The position numbers were made by a program, and so were the translations under genes. Positions 22,993 through 34,667 of a stretch of DNA of 60,000 nt are shown here, piece after piece (position 1 is the first letter of the stretch; each line of letters starts with the position of its first letter). Source of the stretch: Membranipora membranacea (taxonomy: Eukaryota; Bryozoa; Gymnolaemata; Cheilostomatida; Membraniporidae); contig OU612069.1 of assembly GCA_914767715.1 (NCBI GenBank), forward strand, positions 746,001 through 806,000, written 5' to 3'. Below the pieces are notes generated by a model. That model did not search any database and was not told where the DNA came from. It saw nothing but the letters and a program-made list of their open reading frames with translations.

Positions 22993-25170
22993 GGCCATAA
23001 TGCCATGGTCAAAATGCCATTGGGACAAAATGCCAGTGACATAATGCCATGGTCATAATGCCATAGGTGATAACACCACTGAACACTATACCAATGCCAA
23101 AATACCAGTTGTACAAAACGCCAGTTGTGTCAAAATACCAGTGGACATAAAGCCAGATATGACATAATACCATTTGGGACAAAATACCATATCCCTAAAT
23201 ACCATTGCCATTATGCCAATATATGTAACAAAAAGAGATCAAGCCACGCTGTATTTTTTGTTAGTCATATTGCATGTGAGTTGCTCGGTCAGGGTAGGAG
23301 GTGGTTCAGCTGGTTAGACCTATCTCATTCACTGTTCAAGTCTCGAAGTTACTATGATTGAATGTTTTTCTCATGGGTTTGTGGGCCCCATTGTACTTTA
23401 GGCTAGTGTGTGCTGCAGAAAATGCAGCCAAATATTAGGCCGTCAACTCTGTGGGTTATGGCAAATTGATTGATTCGCTAAATTTGACCAACTTTATGTC
23501 TTGGGGTTTGACTGGTCTTGTCTGATGCTATTACCGGCGTCATGAAGGCTAGCATGATTGAACACACCTAGTGTAGGAAAATTCTGATCATGAGTTTATG
23601 AGTATGCAGCTTAGCATGCAATACGATCTTTTACAGCGCCAAGACACTGAAAATTTGACTTAACCTACACAAACATCTGAGGCAAGGCAATTTCTAGAAA
23701 AGTCATAATGATTATCTTTGTAGTTGGATACTTTTTCATATCTTGTTCATAGCTTTCAACCTGATAGCCTACCGAGACATTCGGCAACATATTACAATGC
23801 TTATTTTTTCTTTTTAATCGCAACATGTTTGAATAGTTTCTGTTCTCCACTCAAAATCAAATGTGAAATCAAACAGAAAAAGTGAGGTGCTTGACCAAAG
23901 AGTTAGAGACAACTCCTTGGCATGACTAAAGTATAATTTAGTGTCCTGTACGCCAACCTGCGCATCACAACACTGATGGGTTATATTCTGGCATACATAT
24001 CGGTGTAGGAGAATTGTGTTCTACACTATTTATAGTCACACATTTTGTTATATTACTAAGTTTAATTTACACAAGCTTTGTTAGTTTTCAGTCCCGCGGG
24101 TAACAAAATAATTTTACTTTTGCCAATAATTCCAAATTTTGTGGCAAAGGTTCTGTAAAACAAGTTCTTTGCTGTGTATTACAGCTTAGATGCTTGTGAT
24201 ATCTGAATGATCATTGTCAGATTTTCCATAATAATTGAGCGTAATTTTGTGTCCTGTGCATTTCAAGCAGTCCATAACAGGTGGAAGGCAAATTTGGTGA
24301 TTTATCATAATTAAACCAGTGAATTTTTGTGTTGAACACATAAAATTCTCAACATTCTCATTAAGTGGAATCAAAAGAAGTTTCATTGCATATCTATTTA
24401 AGAAAAACAAAAACTTTGCCTAGAAACACCACATTTTGACGAAACAGCTCTGAAATTGGTATTCATACCTTTGAGTAGGAAAACAAATTTTGAGATGTAA
24501 AAAACTTATCTATCATATACTAAATTTACAACATGAAATTCAAGTTTTTAACGCCCTGTGTGTCACAAACCCCTATAAAATGAATACTATGGCCATGGCC
24601 GTGAAAGTTCATTTTGGGTGAACAGATTTTTTCTTTTGGTAGTCTTATCAAGTCATTGGTAGCATGAGTCTCTAGGGCAGCGATGAGTCAAGACTCAGCT
24701 TTCAAAAAAAAAGTTGGTAGTAATCCAGAGTTATTGTCATATTATTCTAGAGTATTAATGGGAAATGTTTGTTACAAGTCACTAGCTCTCAGTGTGTGGA
24801 CATCAGATATCATCGAAATCGAACGAACAAAACTTTATGACTTGAAGCTGAGCCACCTGCTACCCTCAACGAGCAACTCGCAGCTGTAATACAACTAACA
24901 CACACAAAAATACAGTGTGGCTTGATCTCCTTTGGTTACATATTTTGGCATTATGACAATGGTATTTTGGGATATGGTATGTTGTCCCAAATGGTATTAT
25001 GTCCAATCTGACTTTATATCCACTGGTATTATGACACAACTGGCGTTTTGTACAACTGGTATTTTGGCATTGGTATAGTGTTCAGTGGTGTTATCACCTA
25101 TGGCATTATAGCCATGGCATTATGGCAATGGTATTTTGTCACTGGCATTTTGTCCCAATGGCATATGACA
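22993..25170. mobile_element. Fold-back-like element with long inverted arms
   Basis: The left arm (23014-23312) is the reverse complement of the right arm (24845-25164) over about 300 bp at high identity. Each arm is built of short degenerate subrepeats around ATAATGCCAT / AAATACCAGT. The order of subrepeats is identical in both arms, including the unusual block GGTGATAACACCACTGAACA. About 1.5 kb of unrelated unique sequence lies between. I found no transposase in it; the open frames at 23665-23850 and 24186-24410 show no known motif. The architecture matches fold-back or long-TIR non-autonomous DNA transposons. I could not identify a clear target-site duplication. Confidence 0.8.
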
Positions 25171-28100
25171 CGGAATCCCCCTGGATGGTTTGACATTGAG
25201 CCTGCAACAAAATTATAAATACACCATTAAGCAAAATATATGACGTCACCAGATTCACATTCTCCCAGTGACTTGAATCAATCCTTTGGTCCTTTGGTCA
25301 TTGCCAACCACAGATGAGCTAGTTGGCCCTTTGCCCAGGATGTTTTGAAATATACCGGCAACCAACTTCAGTGGAATACAAATAATTATTAATGGCATCA
25401 TCATTGTTCAAATGAGTTGACCGTAGGGACAATGGGAGATAAAAGAGAAATCTAAATCCGGTTACTGTGTAGCTGATCGAATTCTCCTCAAGTAGCTCTA
25501 GTTCGCCTCCTGGTCAAGAACTTATGACATAGGAGCCCCACCAATCTCAATGTTAGACCCAGGTCAGCGTCATCAATGTCCAAACGACCTGACCAGACAT
25601 GTTATCTTATTGAGAAAGGAAGGACTAACCACATCCTGGAGCTGTGACTGCAACCAAATTCTCTCAAATATGTCGATCAAACAGAGTTGCAGTCCTCATC
25701 AGATATTCTGATTGATCAGGAAATTTTGTCACAATCTTGCAACCAGAGTAAATGAATAAGCCAGATTTAGAAAACTGTCGTCATCATCGGTGACCAAATG
25801 ACCATTCCAGTAATCTGTTATATGTAGGTCCAAGCATTCAGGATATTATCTGTATTACTAATTTGTTCTAATAGTAACCAGGATATGCCTTGGAGAGGTC
25901 AGTTAGGGGGCTGATATGTTGTCGAGTCGTTTGTCTGGATTCTCTGGGCTATAAGAGTGTACATAATCTTGTTGATGGCCAGCTCTGATACTCCAAGTGA
26001 CCCTCATAATCACACCATCAAACTTATAAGGCCATCTTTGAGAGTAAGCTGATATCAACAGAGTTCCATCACTGTGTATTTACTTGTGTTTGTAAGAAAA
26101 TCTGCCTGTAACAAACCCTACATTACATGACAAATCTCTGGCACAAAAGTGCCTTCCTTGCACAAAGAGACGCCATGATGCAGAATATTACAGACAATCA
26201 AAATATTGCAGGATATTGTTATTTTACCTTCCAAAGTCAGTCGAGTGGAAAAGATGAGATTTTAATTGATTTAATTTAATTCTTTTTCATTCACGAAGCG
26301 CAACAAATATTTTCCGATTTTTGGGGTTCAAAATTGGTTCTCTTAAGAGAAGTGTCACACCAGTTTCTGTACTCTGTCTTATTTCAAGGATAACACAGTA
26401 ACACTGAGTTGTACATAAGACTGTAGTTTCACAACCGAACTCGTTACATATTTTAATGACCAGATGTCAGAGTATGTATTATACACACTAGTGACATCAC
26501 TTAACATGATGAAATGTAATATCAGTGTCCAATCATGAGGCAGCACTAATCAGGATATCCAACACTTTGTGGCTAAAGTTTGACAGCCTCAATCCTGCTG
26601 TTGTAAAGAGATGAGCAAACCGGAAGCCCCTAACTCAGAATATATTGCATATATTCAGGATGTAGAGCTAATGTAACATTTAGAAACAGATGTCATAATA
26701 TTTTTTGTATAACTTTGTCACAAAGTCATTAGAGTGAAATCTACTGTTAGAACAAAATAAGAGAGCTTGATTCCTGTACAATCTGCACAAACTCGACCAG
26801 ATCATTTTTCTAGTGTCTCATTCAATTTGTATTTCTTTTTTTCCTAATAGAATGTGGAAAGTAGGGAGTCTATTTCCCAGGCCAAAGCAACTAACATTAC
26901 TGTACAATAAGGCTCTTCTTCTTCATATATTAACAGCTGATCTCTGTGCCGTGTTATCCTGCTGGTCTACGAGCCTATGTTCTATTTCTTTAAAAGATTT
27001 TTCACACTTTACTTTAATTTTGGCCGGAAGATGAAGATTATCTCATAATGTGTTACTGAATTCAATTGGAATTCCGGAGAAATGCATTATGGGATATTCA
27101 CTAGGGCTACCATCCCCTGTTGGATAAATTTATTCTATCTATGATTGGCAGCTCAGTGCAGGACTGATGAGCTTCTAAAACCTGCACACTGATATCCAAA
27201 ACTGAAAATTCTCCATTCATTCTGAGACAGCGAGAGTGGAGAGAATAGGACTGTAATTTAATTGCCTGCACAAAAATAACCATTTAACCCCTGGTCAAAT
27301 GTCTAAATTTCATCACCCACCCACACAAGTATCCTTTGACCACCTGTGACTAGTGGACAGGTCTCGGATGTCCGGAATAGGGTCAAAGGGGTGCATCAGT
27401 CTGATTTCTCCGGCCTTCAAAGTCTTCGGTTACACTTTTGTTGACCGCTGCCCTCAGTTTCACCTTCAGTCGTTGATGACTCTTCAAGACAGATTCAGAA
27501 TCACTTTTCATATGTTTTACTGACATTTAAAACTTTAATCAGGAAAACAGAGAAGGACACAGGAAATCATTATGGACCGACACTCGGAGGAGGATCTGGT
27601 ACTGACCATACTTGTGTGCTATTGTGTTTTCATGTAATCTAACCACCACAAGTTTTGACAGCGAGCATCAAGCCAATTAATCACTTAGATAGTAACCACA
27701 CCTCGAACATTGAGAACAGTGAAAGTGATTACAGTGTTCGACAGGTTGTTACAGTGCTGCAAACTGAAAAAAAGAGGTGGGCAAGATATCCATGATGTTT
27801 GTATTATGACAGGGGACACTTGCTGAGGGCCATTGATGGTTTTTCTCTTCTTAATTAGAAGATGACTAAATGATCAGAGATGACAATAGGCTGATAATAA
27901 AAATGAGGATATTAAGTCGATACTTGATCATATAGAGGGAGATTCCTAGCACTCTAACTCTCCTCCTCTCTACGGAATAGGAGGTTGGCCCCCAGGTGTG
28001 CTCCAACCTGCCATCATACAGAGAACAACCTAGCGTTGAAATTGCAGCCTCACCCTTAGGTCTACCAAAAGTTCACCGTTCATGCATCGGTACGTGGCGT

Positions 28101-28965
28101 GTGATATGACCACCTTATTTTAATCAACCATTTTTCTTTAATCAACCCCTCCCCCACACATTAAAGGTGTCTGCCATTGCTAATATAATTTCTCACTTTT
28201 ATTGGCATGTTTACCTTCCTGAGCCCCCCATTTAGTTCTGTTCTGTGGGTATTCAGGTAGACTAATTAGATCTGTTTTGCTGGTCATCACTGACCTAAAG
28301 ATGGACAGATCCTGTTGCAACATTTCATACCATAATTGCATTCATTTCAATCATTTTGACGCCTTATTATTTTATAGACATTGAACTCAAGTTGCGATAG
28401 AACATAAAGCATCCCTCAGTTGAAAGTTGATAATTTCCGGATAATCAATCGGTTTGTAAATGGGCATTTAGTGATCATATCACACAATAATGTGATTAAA
28501 CTCTGAAGTAAACCCTGGGAGATGGATTGTGTGTCTCAACCATGCATCACTGCGCTTCAAGGCTTTCTCTTAATGTGCATTGATACGATTTCAGCTCATC
28601 CTTTGTATCAAAAGAAGTGAGCAAGGAAATACAATTTGGCAGCACTGGTCATTTTTATTCACAGAGAATATATTCAAAATCCTATGAGTGATCCCTAAGA
28701 TGCTCAAATCTGTCAACAACAATTCTATCTTTGTGTTCAATTGCATAACCAGCTTGACCAAAGAGGCAGCCATAATTCACTCAATTTGATGTGACTGATG
28801 ATTCAAAACATGAATACATAGTGATCCGCAAACTTAGAAGCCAACTACACATAAAATATAATATGAGACAAAAATAGATGGTTAATCTCAAGGTGAAGGC
28901 CAAACAGGAGAGGCATGCCTCCAGTGCATTGTGGGATATGAGGCCAATTTAAACAAACCTTCCCG
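25171..28965. other. Non-coding stretch
   Basis: No supported exon. One related motif GCATTATGGGATAT occurs at about 27083; see the finding on the recurrent GCATTGTGGG motif. Confidence 0.45.
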
Positions 28966-30435
28966 TTAACTAAATCCCAAGGAAATTGAACTTCTGGAAT
29001 AAAATCCGTAACAGTAAGAATAAATTTTTTGTGATGTGTGGCATAGCAAAAAAAACTTATACATTGTTGTGAGAACCTTGTGGAAAGATAATAAGAACCT
29101 ACATTTCAAATCTAGTGCTATCGGTGACCTAAGGACAAGACACTTTCCCAACTTGATAATTTGTAAATGAGAGCTGTCCAATGCCTTTCATAACACAACA
29201 TTATGTTCACTCATACTTCTCATAACATAAAAGAATATTGAACCGCAGAATACCGAACAACTGAACACCGTAATAATGCATGTGTCCAGTGTCAAAGTAT
29301 ATGTTGTTCCTCCAAAGCGGAAATTATTGTTACCAAAAGAATACAACAAATACCGGTGAGAAATGAGGACTTTGGATGGACGTGAAGACGAGAGAACAAT
29401 GCAGCATTTCCTGTGGTTCGATGCAAAAAATGTGAAACCGGCAAAAAATGTGAAGACAAGAATTGTGTTTTGTCGTTTAGAATTTATTTGTATGTACACC
29501 GTAAAAAGATTATCACAAACCAGTCCTGAAAAAATAAAAATAACCATCATCGTATCTCGTTTGGCACATCAGAATTATATAATACACAATAAATACAGAT
29601 TCAATCTGACAATTAAACTAAAATAGCCCATTAGTTAATATGTGAGTAAAGGTAATATGTACAAATGGGCTTTGGAAAAATGGAATAGCTGAAACATCTC
29701 TTTGTCGTTCTATGATTTCCAAAACACTATTAAATATGTGATATGGGTGCAGTAGATCACAGATTCAAAATCACAACCGAAGGCTGCCTGCATTTTTGTT
29801 AAACTCAATTAACCTAACAGAGTCATTGTCAGGAAAATTCCCTGTTGATCAGAGCTATGTTGATACTGTAAACAGTTTGACTGCTCCCACCGATACAGAA
29901 ATATGTGGTAGAGTCGTCACCTCAGAGGTTAAATAGACTACTATATGTACATTAGGAGACATGAGTTATAGCACTGTTGTTATGCTCAGCTGATCAAAGT
30001 GACCATGACACTGTGAGCACTATGCACATGACTTCCCTTACAAGGTTACAATCTGTGTCTTAACCTGTAGTGCATAATCATCAGGCCGATGTCAGTAAAA
30101 ATATTAAATCATAAACCAGATCCTGGTTAGGCAAAAAATACTTATTCAAACAGTGAAATGTGTCAATCAATTTGATAATGATAACACCGTTGCATGTAAC
30201 TTGTACTGTTACGTCAGAATTTGGTAAAATAAATCATCACTATGGGTGTATCAAACTTCAAACACCTCAGCAACAATATCACTACTGAATAATGCTGGCA
30301 CAACAACGTCTTAAAGACTACGAGAAAAGAATAAGAATAATTGAAATTCCTGAAAAGTGAGTTAAAAATAGTGTGGGTGTGGTGAGGCTTTATGAGGAGG
30401 CTCTATGCACGGAGGAGAGGCTGTTTGAGGCTCTA
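28966..30435. other. Non-coding stretch, downstream region of the 30.4-kb gene
   Basis: Overlapping open frames on both strands (29188-29626) show no domain or splice support. The right end should contain the 3'UTR of the gene ending at 30436. Confidence 0.4.
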
Positions 30436-32271
30436 CTAGTAACAGTATTTATTGTGTGTATTAAAACTTTGCCAGGTACTCGTACTGCTCCTGAGGTACC
30501 ACTGCCAATGAGTACTGGCTTTCTTCTGCCTAAACTCATTAAGGTCCGCCCCTAACTGTCCCGGTGCTGACATGCTACGCCGGTATGCAATGTGAAGGTT
30601 CGCTGCTGACTGATAACTCATTGGTACTCGACAGTTTGAGCAGTTGTCCTCATCGCTGGAGCAGCTACTACTTGAGTCGACGAGATTACAAGTGTCACAG
30701 ATCGGCTCGCTTGACTCATAACCTAAATCTGTAGGCGACATTGACAAGCTTGGGGACTTTTTCCCCTTACCGACGCCTTTTAAAAAGTCTTTGAAACTTT
30801 TTTGTGGTGTTGGAGATGAGCGAGATTTAGTGTCTAGCTTTTTTGGGTGGCTTCTTGATGCCGTGTTGAGGTTTTGGTCAAAGTTATCACGTGTTTTGTA
30901 GGATTCTGTCTTCCAGAGTTTTGTGGTTTTGTTCTGTTTCATGATCTTTGAGATCACACCAGACATGGATTTTTTACTGTCCGACTTTTTGAGTTTTGAA
31001 TTTGATTTAAGATCATTTGCTGATAGTGTTCTCACAGGTAGGCCCATTCTTCTTGATACATCATGTTCTGAAAAAAAGAGAGTATTTTACATGAACAGCT
31101 AGAAAGCACTGGACAGAAAGTGAGCCAGCAGAATCACAAACAACCAAAGCATCACAGAGAAAGTATAGTTTAATTCAAATCAGCAGTTTGTTGGAATAGA
31201 GATAGAGGTCAATAGGTAATAAAATACATCCACAATTCATGGGCGACGGCGGATTTCATGGGCGACGGCGGATTTCATGGGCGGACGGCGGATTTCATGG
31301 GCGACGGCGGATTTCATGGGCGACGGCGGATTGTTTTCAATCATTGGAAATTGGACAACTAGGGTTAGCAAACGTTCAGTGAAGACAATAATAACTGCAT
31401 CTTTCACATGTTTCACATTTTATATCGACTTGCGCATCGTTCTTTTTTAACACGATAGCTGCAAAAACTCTGGATTATATTGTTAGGTTTAATCCAAAGA
31501 AGACAGTGAATTGCCCCCATTGCAGATGATTTTCGACCTCTCAAACATGCTATGAAAATTGATATAAGGCGCTTTTACTAGAACCATCTGATTCAGCGCA
31601 CCCTCCAAACACTGAGTCAGGCCACAAGCTGGGTCCTCCCCCTATCTAAATATTATTCCATGTTTAAATAATCGATACACAGGGCACAGAAGGCATGATG
31701 CTCTTAAGAACACTGGCAGCATTCAAGGTTGCTGTGAATCCACCCCATAATATCTGGCACAAAATTATTATCTTCCTCCACCAATGCTAACTCCAGTTTT
31801 CCACATTGGACCCTAGAACTCCACCTCCCTGTTATCTAAAGAAATTCTCACATGTCAATTACCCGCTAGCTGAAGTTTTAAAAAAACTCATATAAACACC
31901 ACATTCAGGCATTAGAATCTAACACAGGTAGCTGTTTGGTGACTTCAAACCTTTCCTGCCAAACAACAGAACATCACATACACCATAGCATGCTTACCTT
32001 CGTTCTCTTTTCCCGGCTCGGCGTACTCTGTGATAGGAGGTAATATCTCAGACATCATCAGTGCGTATTTTTCTCCTACTGATCGTCGTCTGATCACGTT
32101 ATTGTTATCCGTCTGTTGTAGCGTTCGGTATGAGGTTTGTACTAGAGGCAGATCTCCCTGACTTCGTCGGCGTTTGTCTGTCGAGTTTAATGGCTGCCTC
32201 TCTGGTGCTACAGAAGGTAAACAGCACATGAATAAATGTCTCAGACTGACCAAGTCACCTGGGGCGGCCAT
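30436..32271 (-). CDS. Lys/Ser-rich protein with Cys-rich tail (paralogue 2), two coding exons
   Basis: Exon 1 is 31998-32271 (ATG with A at -3 and G at +4; 91 codons + 1 nt; donor GAAG|GTAAGC). Exon 2 is 30436-31067 (acceptor TTTTTTTCAG; TAG). Phase 1 joins cleanly, giving 301 aa. Exon 1 has two basic-Ser sites (KRRRSQG, IRRRSVG) that resemble PKA or 14-3-3 type motifs, and ends LPPITEYAEPGKENE. Exon 2 carries a Lys-rich middle, then CDTC, a DSSSSCSSDE run, CSNC, PMSYQSAAN, RSMS, WYLRS, WQSFNTH and terminal YCY. The tail is clearly homologous to 3223-3980. No signal peptide or membrane segment. Likely a cytoplasmic or nuclear, phosphorylated protein; function unknown. A possible alternative first exon is at 36990-37032. 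Confidence 0.8.
31236..31332. repeat. 19-bp GC-rich minisatellite in the intron
   Basis: Five tandem copies of TTCATGGGCGACGGCGGAT-type units, one with an extra G. It lies within the intron of the two-exon gene and is markedly GC-rich against AT-rich surroundings. Confidence 0.95.
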
Positions 32272-33365
32272 CTTGTGTGGATACACTCGTGATGTTAGAG
32301 CTAGCAAGTCAAACCTAGATGAGCTTCGGATTACTGATGAATGCTGTAACTATTCACAACCTGAGATCAGCCTGCTCAATAAGTTTTACTCAAAATTGTA
32401 CCCACACAGCAGTATTTGCATCAGATGTAGCCAACAATGTTGTTTGATCAGAGACTATAGATATATCTATAGTATCTGGTTTGATCAGGAATTATGCTGG
32501 TTCATTTGAAAGAGAATAATCACAATTTTGCCAGAACCAGATGTAATTATTCGGATGCGGTTTTGGAGTATGCTGGTGGAATTTGGAAAGTTTCTGCGTG
32601 TGGTTAATTAGAAATATAATGATAATAATCAATATGTATATAGACCAGCAGTCAGAGTAGACCTGTTATCTTGTCTGAATGGAGCCATTATTGCCCCTAT
32701 CTGCCTGAACGCAGTACCTAACTTAAAAACAAGTCAGACCAGTGACAATTAGCACAACTCTATCAGACCAAGAATACGAGGACACCTTCAGACTTCAGCC
32801 TACCTATGTTTCTCTGTGCGCAAAAAATGCTACGATCCTTTTGGTCGATGATGACCCCTAGTGAATCCTCTTGTATATCCGATAATGGTAGCGCTTCTGT
32901 TTTATCCCAAACCTAATTTATGGCGGTCTTAGCGAAATTGCTAGATTTCTGCTCGCTTGTCACAACACCCAAATAATAACTGGATACAAAGCCTGCATAT
33001 ACTTTATATTGTATCACTAGAGAAGCGTGCTAAACATTAATTTGTCATCAGCTGATAGAAACATTAGATAGTTTGAATCGGGTGTTGGCGTGCCTCCTTG
33101 ATTATGTACCACTTAATGTCTAGAAGCTGAGGCTATATACTGATTTATGTAAGCCTTATCCAGTGCTTTATAATCGTTACCTCTGTTAGAAAACCATCAA
33201 TAATTTATGTTAGCCTGATTTTTCTAGGTTCGTAACTATAATGCACAACTCACAGTGGCAGGCAATTTTTTCGTGCTGCGAACAGAAAATAATAGAGGAT
33301 ATTCGACCTTTTATGACAAAGTAATTGAGTTAGGATATACTTGCTTGTTTATTGTGATACTTAGC

Positions 33366-33625
33366 ATGTAATTACTTTGAGCTCTAAGTGGAACTTTGCC
33401 AAGGTCGAAATAGAACAAATTAATACCCAATCCTCTGGAGTTCACGTGCATAGAAATTAGGTGGTCGGAGAAAACTGTCTTTCCTTGCCAGGAAATTAGA
33501 CCAAAGTACTGAGACTCCGTGTCGACAGCAACAGAGGAATTCAAGCAGCATAGACATATAGGTAGCAAAGATACATAGGCAAGCACAACACAAAGTTGCC
33601 GTGAATTGTGCAAAAAGTTCACTCG
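33366..33625 (-). CDS. Candidate exon, possibly ILEI/FAM3-like
   Basis: A minus-strand frame open from about 33625 to a possible donor (CAA|GTATAT near 33340-33345) includes GKTVFSDHLIS and NSRGLGINLFYFD. This is reminiscent of the 'GRG-[IL]-N-x-[VL]-x-[FL]-D' signature of ILEI/PANDER (FAM3) domains. The hydrophobic run upstream of it (LCVVLAYVSLLPICLCC) lacks an in-frame ATG, since the frame is closed by TGA just above. If real, it must be spliced from elsewhere. The overlapping ATG frame 33420-33641 is a different reading and does not show the motif. Confidence 0.25.
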
Positions 33626-33959
33626 TCAGCTGCACACACATGAATCACCTGTTGTTGTGATGAGCAGACTTAGAGATGCACTGAGGGTTAATACGGTCAG
33701 ACTGTCAGACAGAAGGCTTTAGATACAATCTAAAGAAACTCAATCTCAGAATGTATCTTTGAGATCAGGCGATAAATCTAAACAAGTGATTAGTAAGTCA
33801 CGTAACAAAAGAATAAAGGACCTCCGATGGGTGTGTGTCAAATTGGATTAAAGGTTTTTAATTCTATTGACCCGAATTAAATTGTGAAATTGGAAATAGT
33901 GACGCCTCAAAGACTCAGCAACCAGCCGACAACAAGGTCAAAAAGTTGACCGTCCTTAC

Positions 33960-34105
33960 CTTGAAATGATCAGTGTGTATCCTAATCTCAGATCTCACAA
34001 AATATCCGAGACAAAGCTTTATCAATGATTTAATAATTTAGATTCGATTTAACAAGCTTAAACTCGCTGAGATAATCGCAGTTTGAGCTCCAGTGCATGA
34101 AGTAA
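33960..34105 (-). other. Candidate 5'UTR exon
   Basis: Transcription from the TATA element at 34129-34135 would begin near 34105. The segment ends at a perfect donor, CAAG|GTAAGG, at 33960. It contains only short upstream ORFs (about 22-23 codons). It could be a non-coding first exon of the gene at 30436-32271. Confidence 0.3.
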
Positions 34106-34128
34106 ACATCCCCTAAGCCTCTGCTGGG

Positions 34129-34135
34129 TTTTATA
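34129..34135 (-). promoter_or_regulatory. Candidate TATA box
   Basis: Minus-strand TATAAAA preceded by TATAG and followed about 25-30 bp later by the start of a candidate exon that ends in a consensus donor. Chance TATAAAA is common in such DNA; the paired donor is what makes this worth noting. Confidence 0.3.
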
Positions 34136-34635
34136 CTATATCAGAGATAATAAGAGAGGCAGCAGAGAGCATAGAGGTCAACAACTACTGTCTCTGGTCG
34201 CCGTATCTGTGAATGGATGCTCTGAGATCTGATGTGAAACGCAGAATGCCTTGTAACACACATTAACCCTTGTATGCGTTACCGATCATAGTCCTAAGCG
34301 TTGGTGAATCAGCCAAAATTGAGCACATTTAGAGTAAAAAGCCCATTAGTACAGTGGAGGAGATTGGACTCACAGCCTTCCGGTGGTGTTAAGTCTGCTG
34401 GATAGATTTTACTGCTCCATGTTTTTTGATAAATGGGTTTTGTTTTACAGATTTTTATATAACAATGTGAGATGTGAGATGTTTAATCACTTTCATCCTG
34501 ATGCTACCATTTATGTAAATTTTACAACCATTGCAGTTACAAAATTTGGGCCACAAAATATGGCTGCGCAACAAAGTATAATCAGGATGTGATCTTGGTT
34601 TAGCCAAAATTATCCATCATCAGGTCACAAATACA

Positions 34636-34667
34636 TCACAGAGTAAGGATCAATCCTTACTCTGTGA
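34636..34667. repeat. Palindrome, 15-bp perfect arms, 2-bp spacer
   Basis: TCACAGAGTAAGGAT, CA, then the exact reverse complement of the arm. It shares CAGAGTAAGGAT/ATCCTTACTCTG with 19738-19765. Confidence 0.9.

Noticed and set aside
23290-23360. tRNA-like head (GGTTCAGCTGGTTAGA)
   Set aside because: It lies inside the inverted arm of the fold-back element, and the mate arm lacks the rest of the tRNA-like sequence.
29188-29626. Overlapping 120- and 87-codon ORFs on opposite strands
   Set aside because: No motif, no splice signals, hydrophobic low-complexity reading on one strand; likely chance.
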